From: Sordaria brevicollis | Lineage: Eukaryota; Ascomycota; Sordariomycetes; Sordariales; Sordariaceae | NCBI GenBank assembly: GCA_033439795.1 | Contig: JAUTDP010000005.1 | Location: 1 to 64,000 of the forward strand | DNA length: 64,000 bases | Direction: 5' to 3' | Shown: positions 58,112 to 64,000 of the stretch, piece after piece | How the letters are laid out: every line of letters starts with the position of its first letter | Position numbering within the stretch: position 1 is the stretch's first letter | Translations under genes and position numbers: made by a program | The notes under the pieces: model-generated | What the model was told of the DNA's origin: nothing | Databases searched by the model: none | What the model saw: only the letters and a program-made list of their open reading frames with translations

Positions 58112-58280
58112 TATAGAATAGTAGTAATATAGGGGTATTGAGAATGAGGGTGTAGAGTGTATATTGTATAGAATCTATTTTGTAACCAGGAAAATCCCGC
58201 ACACAGAAATCAGGGTTTTACCCAACAATCTAGATTATATAAGAAAGGCGGTGGCAGGAAACCCACCCCTGTATCTAACA
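58112..58280 (-). repeat. Right LTR, uninterrupted, 169 bp
   Basis: It aligns over its full length with the two left-LTR segments. I count about 17 differences, all transitions and none a transversion. GTGTAGAG at 58149-58157 is the uncut version of the nested element's target. Confidence 0.93.
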
Positions 58281-58285
58281 CGTAC

Positions 58286-60005
58286 CAAGGTCCGCGGCTG
58301 GGTGTCCGTCTTAGCAATTGACGAATCGCGGGAAGATCACCATCCTCCCAACCCTCGTCCTCTTCCCCCTCGTCGAGGACCCTTGACCCATGTCTGCAAA
58401 AAGAATGGCCCTTGTGCTTGGCTTTTCCTTGGCAGCCCTCTGCTTGAGATTGTAGTTTTGGGGGTTCTGCTTGCCTTTTCTGCTTGCCTTTTCTGCTTTT
58501 TTCCCTTTCTTTTTCTTTTTTCTCACGAGAGGTGCGGCACGAGCCACAGCATATGAGAGGGGGCCGTATCGTCGGGCCCGAGGGGGCGTCACTGGTGCAA
58601 CTCTCGAAGCATACCCATTGGCTTGTGAGAGTGCGTCCAGGGCAAGCAGAAGACGTTAACAAAAAAACAAAAAAAAACAAACAAAAAAATGCAGGAGGGA
58701 CATCTTTTGGTGGGCCTGGGTCGTTCTCTCGTTTACCTTTTTCCTTTTGGGATGATATCCGTGTGTTTGGGGCATTTTCGTTGAACCTTCGTTTGACCCT
58801 GGAGCTTGGACAGGGTTGGAGAGACACACACACGATGTTTTTTTTTGAGGGAAAGCATATTTACAAAGGTTTGTAAGGTATGTTGAATTCTTCTTGGTCA
58901 GGAACAAATCTTGTTCTTTGCGATATCACGTTGTGGAAACTTGAGCCACTCAAGAGCTTGAAAGGCTTGAAGCGGTTCCTGTCCAAGTGGATGCAGCGCT
59001 TAACTATTTTACCCTAGACCCAACGGACCTCATGGCGGCGGCCGCGGCGGCACAACACGCTAGGCAAGAGGCTTGAGGCGTGAGACGTGAGGCGTCGCGA
59101 AGGCGTCAAAACGAGTGTTGGCTCCTTGCAGTTGCACATCGAGCTCACAGGATTGAACTGGGCTGTTGGAAAAAGCCGCCGTTGACCAACGGGGCGGGAA
59201 GATAGACGCTAGAAGAGGAGAAGGTATCCGGTGTGCTCTACGAGACCAGAGTTATTGGTCACTGCATTTCCACGTCAACAACCATCTCATTTCCCTCTCA
59301 TGCCACCCCAATAATGTGATGAGAAACAGTCCTACTGTGCGTTGGTTGTTTTTTTCATCGCTTCGCTTCAGAGCCTTGCGTGGTTTCCATCCTGTCCATC
59401 AGTTCAATCAGACCGATTCCCTTGCTGTGATTCCGTCCGGATGCAATAGCTCCGAATCGCTCATACAAGGCGAAAAAATAATAATCCTCACAGCGTAACG
59501 CCTCTGATGCTGCATTGTCGTCAGAGTGCATGTCTCTGTCAAATAGTTCAGTCTCCGGCGCGCCAATCCGATGATGATTTCCAGGGCCTCGAGGGCACAA
59601 CGAAGATCTTTTTTGGTGTGTTTGATGGGTTTCTGGGTGTCGAATGGGATCAACATCCTCCCCATTTTCAGTTAAGCAGGCTGTCGATCAACTCGAGGTT
59701 CGGCGTTATGTGCCGTCGATCCTCAATGCTTGTTTCCTCTGGTGGTGATGTAATTTTCACCATTACACAAATCCCGTATCTTTCGTACAGGGGAAAAAAA
59801 AATACACACTACGTATCACTACAGTGATGCAGCCACCAACGGGACCTGATACGCAAGCTACTGTGTAAAAGTGTCAAGTTTGCCGACCAGAAACCGAAAA
59901 CCTCCGACGCTCATCTCTTCTATATGCGGAACGGCACCGAAGTTCGCCTCTATCATCCATTGAGCCTTGTTCGGATTGATTTCTGGCCGATAAATATCAA
60001 AAGAT

Positions 60006-60064
<59 letters not shown>

Positions 60065-63000
60065 AAAAGTTACCATCAGCGTTGTGAGCGAAAGACAATT
60101 TGCGATTGGACAAGAAAGCTCCAAGTACAAAACAGTAGTGCAACCAAAGCGGTTTTCAGCAACCTCAGAGCACCGCGAGCACCGCAATCGTTACCCGAAT
60201 CGGATCTAAAGTAACATCGCAACAGAAAACAAGACCTCAAAGTCGAAAATTGCTCACGAGAAAAGATTGTCAGTTCTCGTTCTCTAACCAGTCGAATCCC
60301 TCAATCTTTTATGTCCTTTCCCCCGTCCTTGGGCAATCCTCCTCCACGTTGTTGCTCACGAGGGACGGTTGGCGGGCAAAACCCACGAGGGTCTTGTCCA
60401 ACAAGCCAAGCAAGCAATTCGAGTTTCCAACAGCGCATGCCTTGCCCTGCCGTTCCGTTACGTTCGGCGGGCCTCGTGGGATGGAAGTTTGCTAGCGCAA
60501 CACTAACATAAGGCCCAGGCAAAACCAGGATCGGAAACCGCGGGGAAAGAGTGACATCGTTTAGTTCATATCTAGTCGTAGTGAGCGGACTTGAGCGGGA
60601 TAAGATATGGTGGAAAAGGTTTTCTCTTGGTACTGCGAGAACTGTGTTCGCTCGCTTGGATACCTCTAGTTGATGAGTGAGCGATGAGTGTTACACTGTT
60701 TTGCACTGCTACGAAGCGAAAGGAATTAGGGAATGGTAAGGCAATCTTACACGGAGCCTGCTCCTTCCTGTTGATGGCGAGTGGTGCAAAATGCGGCGAC
60801 GAAAAAGGGAAATTGCGACTTTCCCTTCCTGTTCCTTCCCGTCTTACTGCTTACTGCTCATGGCCCACAGTCGCGGCTTCCTACTTTCTTTGAGAGAGGT
60901 ATCGGACGGCGGTGATGGTTTCCAATGTCCCTGGTCCGCCGCCCGCGGAATGACCCGAGACTTTCACTTACCAATATGCTCGGTTGGCGAGTGAGGGATG
61001 ACGATGCACCGTCTGCGAGCGAGAGACACGGCAGGCACAGACGAAGCGAACTGATTTACGCGCCTCATTCTTCCGTCAGGTGCCTCCCTTGAAAACAATT
61101 CGATCAGCAATCATCGTCATCATCACCATTGCTCAGATCACTAGTTTCTGAAGACGACGATGATCTGTGATTTTCGAGCAACAACCATTTGCCTTTCTCG
61201 CGCTTCTCACACACGCAAGATTTTGCTAAGCGCCCCAACAAAGTTACAACAAGAAACCAACCACAAAACCGTAGCACCCAAAGCCAAGAACCCAAGTCCA
61301 CACTGCCTCCCCGGACCGGCAGACGGAGCAAGCAAAGCCGCCACTGGCGGCGGGTGTTGCTGTGCTTTAAGCGCAGGTACGCGGCCGCCAGAAATAACAG
61401 GGTTTCCAATCCATCCGACATCTGGCTTGGACATATCCCGTATTCACGTTGCTTTACTCTTGTACCGAGTCATATGAGATGGAAGGACTGGAGGGATTGG
61501 AAATGCTTGGGGTTCTACGCCGCAGAAATGCAGGATATGGAACAACTAATGTGTAAGTGGTGCCTGAAGGAGAATGGAAGGGAAGTGGCCCTTCGCTTCT
61601 GTGCATCGGGAATCTGGATGACCCGACTTACAACACACATTCCTCTCGTTAACCCCTATCTTTTCCACGCAACCCAACCGGCCAATCACCGTGTGAGTTT
61701 CAACACAACAGGTCAGGAAAAGGTAAGTTCACCATAATTTAAGTGTGGAACACCTCATGATAGGTAAGGATTCATCAAACTCAAGGACCTTTCCCACCCG
61801 AGACCGGACAAACCTTCAACCACTAGCAACGGCCCGTGAATGGACTGAAGGTGAAATGTTGGGTCAACCACTGGGCTCAAACACGAAACTCAAACTCAAA
61901 CCCAACCACTTGACCCGACCGCACGGCGCGGGGAATTTCACACGCGGCCCTCTCACCTGGGTACGAGGCGAGCGGAATGGGCGGTAGGCGGGTAACGGGT
62001 CGGGGCCGCGGTCATGCCCTGGGCGGGCGCTCTGGACCGCGGAAGGGAGTCAGACTCACCAACCTCCCTTTGCCTTTTTGCCTTTCCCTTCGGGAGAGTA
62101 GTTCGTCCGCTTTGCTGATGAGAGTGTGTCTCAGTGTTGGAGTTTTCCTCCGGGTCATGAAAATGGTTTTCAACAACGGCTCACTCTCATCAAAGAAAAC
62201 CTACATCAGACGATTCAGAATAATCGTAAACATCACTAGTATGAACGGCCACTTTTGTACGTACTGTGCAATAGCCTTAGATCCTGGAACCAAGTGAGGC
62301 TGAGGGACTGGCGACTGCGCCGGCTGGTACCTTATAGGGCTGAGCACTGCCTCAATCTATCGCGACATCCAACTACCCAACTGCCACCAAACGTTGTGTG
62401 AACCTCATGTGTACATATAAAAGCTTGGGTTAACTGCAGTGATTGATTTGATCTTGGTTTTGATCGGATAAAGCATAAATGTTCGTGTTGAACAGCAGCA
62501 TCTTAGATTAGCTTTCACATTCGCACAGGTAACGTGAAGACATGGATGGCAAGACCCCCCTCCTTAATGAAAGATCTCGATTGCCTCCATTTTTTTCTTT
62601 CTTCAACTCTGCTTTTCCCGTGTGAGGTTGCAGAGACATGAAGATAATCTTGCCGAGAGATTATCAGACATTTTCTTACCTACCTACATTCATCATAGGA
62701 ATTGTCATCATCATGATTCCGAAGAAACTCTTGGCCGTGAGAGGATCGTATACAGATAGAAAAAGCGATTATCGTTTCAATGACTCTTGTGTGAGGCCAG
62801 ATACGAGAGACGAGAGACACATCAATTGAAAGCAAGCGAGGGCAGAGGGTCCTTGGTCCTATTCTCATCCGTGATCCGTCTGAGTCTGTACGACATGTCG
62901 AACTTGCCTACATTATTGGCGTGAATGGGTACCTGCGCCGGATAAGGGGCACTGGGAGCGAATGTGCATGAACTTCGATGACTGGACTAGCATATCCATG

Positions 63001-64000
63001 GACGAAACGTTGGCAACCTTGATTACTTTCTCCTTTTCTTGTCCTCCTTGTCTGTGTTTCGAGTAATGACTTGCAGAGAGTCAACGATATCCCGGTGATT
63101 TGGGATGAGGTGGAGGGCACATGTATGTTCCAGTGATCCCGGCTGCTTGCATCGCGATCCGGTCATCGTAATGAATTTGGTTCCAGGTTAGTATATTGTT
63201 GTCAAATGACGATATGAGTTTAAAACTTCCAAGAGATACGCTTATTGTAGATATCCCCTGGGCATAAAGATGTTGAGATTACCCGTGTAGGTAAGTAGGA
63301 AAGGGGGTAGTAATCATAGAAGGGACATCATAATGATCAGGGTTATGTTAGGCAGCAGAAAGGGCCTTCCGGTCATGAGGTGTCCCGTCTCCAATGTCAA
63401 CAACAACACCAGGGCCGGGGAACAAAATCCGGTGGTTTGGTAAAGCGATGATGCTTGTCGTGGGCATCATAATAGGAGAGTTATTTCATCTCCTTGTTTG
63501 TTGCGTGTGTCTCGTCGTGGGGGTGCCATATGACGGTGTAAGGTTTAAGGACTCCATCATCCTGGTTAATATAATGTGAAATCCCTTCCACGAACTGAAG
63601 ACCAGGAACAAACCTCCGATAATATGTGTCTTTGAAGTGGAATGTCAACAGGCTTTCCATGCCCTATACAAAATAGATCCTATGCTATACTCGCGTAAGA
63701 CTGCTACTCCAGGTGTCCCGAGCATTGATCCCTATAGCAGATCCCTAGCCATGATGGTAGGTTATAATACCAGGGGCAACCAACGTTCTGTAATATAGGT
63801 GTGATGGCAGCGGTAGGTAGGCGGGTATAGTACCGCGGTGCGGGAGCAGCGTAGGGATCAGTTCCAAGTTGTCTGTTGAGGTTGTTGTTTGACACACCTC
63901 CAGGAGACAGACCCAAGAAAGTACAAGGTTGCACCGCCTCGTTAACCACTCGCTCTTTTGGGATCGTTGCTTTTTTTGGATTTTACCTTTTCGGCTTTGG
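58286..64000. other. Gene-poor region to the window end
   Basis: Composition returns to normal directly after the CGTAC duplication. An A tract of about 60 bases with one interruption lies at 60006-60068. Open frames (58210-58833 minus, 61189-61737 plus, 63704-63949 minus) show no recognised family. The last is Tyr/Pro/Asn-rich and could be a terminal exon of a gene beyond the window. Confidence 0.45.
60006..60068. repeat. Long poly(A) tract
   Basis: About 46 A, one G and 16 A. No target duplication or retroposed body was recognised upstream, so it may be simple-sequence expansion. Confidence 0.9.

Larger units (their letters stand above)
51505..58280 (-). mobile_element. Ty1/copia LTR retrotransposon, RIP-inactivated, with nested insert
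   Basis: A 5-bp target duplication CGTAC lies immediately outside (51500-51504 and 58281-58285). The LTRs are 169 bp each once the insertion in the left one is removed. The ends are TG..CA in ancestral form, now TG..TA left and TA..CA right. The interior (52440-58111) is extremely AT-rich with stops in every frame. Minus-strand translation still shows copia traces: a YVNN block at 53942-53931 where RT has YVDD, FLGIKIIRD near 53829-53801, and YYVPITEIVADKLTKVL near 53090-53030 at the end of RNase H. So pol runs leftwards, gag lies near 58 kb, and the left LTR is the 3' one. Nothing here can be expressed as protein. Confidence 0.93.

Noticed and set aside
58210..58833. 207-codon minus-strand frame
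   Set aside because: It runs through the right LTR end and a Lys/Glu/Phe low-complexity stretch; no recognised family.
60006..60068. Poly(A) tail of a retroposed LINE or SINE
   Set aside because: No element body or target duplication was seen next to the tract.
1..64000. CRISPR arrays, operons, bacterial promoters, dispersed 5S rRNA
   Set aside because: The window is eukaryotic; no spaced direct repeats of array type and no 5S-like sequence were seen.

Overview
The window looks like nuclear DNA of a filamentous ascomycete close to Neurospora (Sordariales). The protein genes have short introns (about 55-235 nt) with GTRNGT donors and CTRAC-type branch sites. Coding sequence favours G or C at third positions. 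A 6-kb retroelement carries the all-transition, AT-driving damage expected of repeat-induced point mutation (RIP). The genus is an inference from these traits and from protein resemblance; no search was run.

Layout. 1-12.6 kb is gene-rich: the 3' part of a Golgi guanosine diphosphatase (gda1), a convergent low-complexity magnesium-chelatase-like protein, a complete five-exon Rab7/Ypt7 GTPase, a THI74/SLC35F-type transporter, and an 824-residue heme-oxygenase-like membrane protein whose distal catalytic Asp is replaced. 12.6-31.6 kb is almost empty. It holds one 92-residue CxxC/CxxC protein, a pair of 367-bp MITE-like elements with TA target sites, microsatellites and homopolymer tracts, and a group of GATCGA hexamers. 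31.6-42 kb holds housekeeping genes: an EFM7/Nnt1-type methyltransferase, an intron-containing tRNA-Leu(CAG), a UCH37-type deubiquitinase with a 14-nt internal exon, ribosomal protein L17 (uL22) whose first coding exon is the start codon alone, and fibrillarin. L17 and fibrillarin share a 544-bp divergent promoter region. 42-50.8 kb has no convincing gene, only one possible gene relic.

50.8-58.3 kb is a transposon nest. A 518-bp MITE with a CTA target duplication lies beside a complete but dead Ty1/copia LTR retrotransposon. That element has 169-bp LTRs, a CGTAC target duplication and a minus-strand pol. Its left LTR is split by a 757-bp element with inverted ends and a 9-bp duplication, and that element contains a further 236-bp near-palindrome. 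Removing the 757-bp insert and one duplication restores a left LTR of exactly the length of the right one, which gives a clear order of insertions. 58.3-64 kb shows no gene I can support.

The housekeeping genes do not form a pathway cluster. The themes are secretory and vacuolar trafficking (gda1, ypt7, transporter) and ribosome or translation functions (L17, fibrillarin, EFM7-type enzyme, tRNA-Leu). The most unusual material is the nested mobile-element region and the altered heme-oxygenase-like protein.
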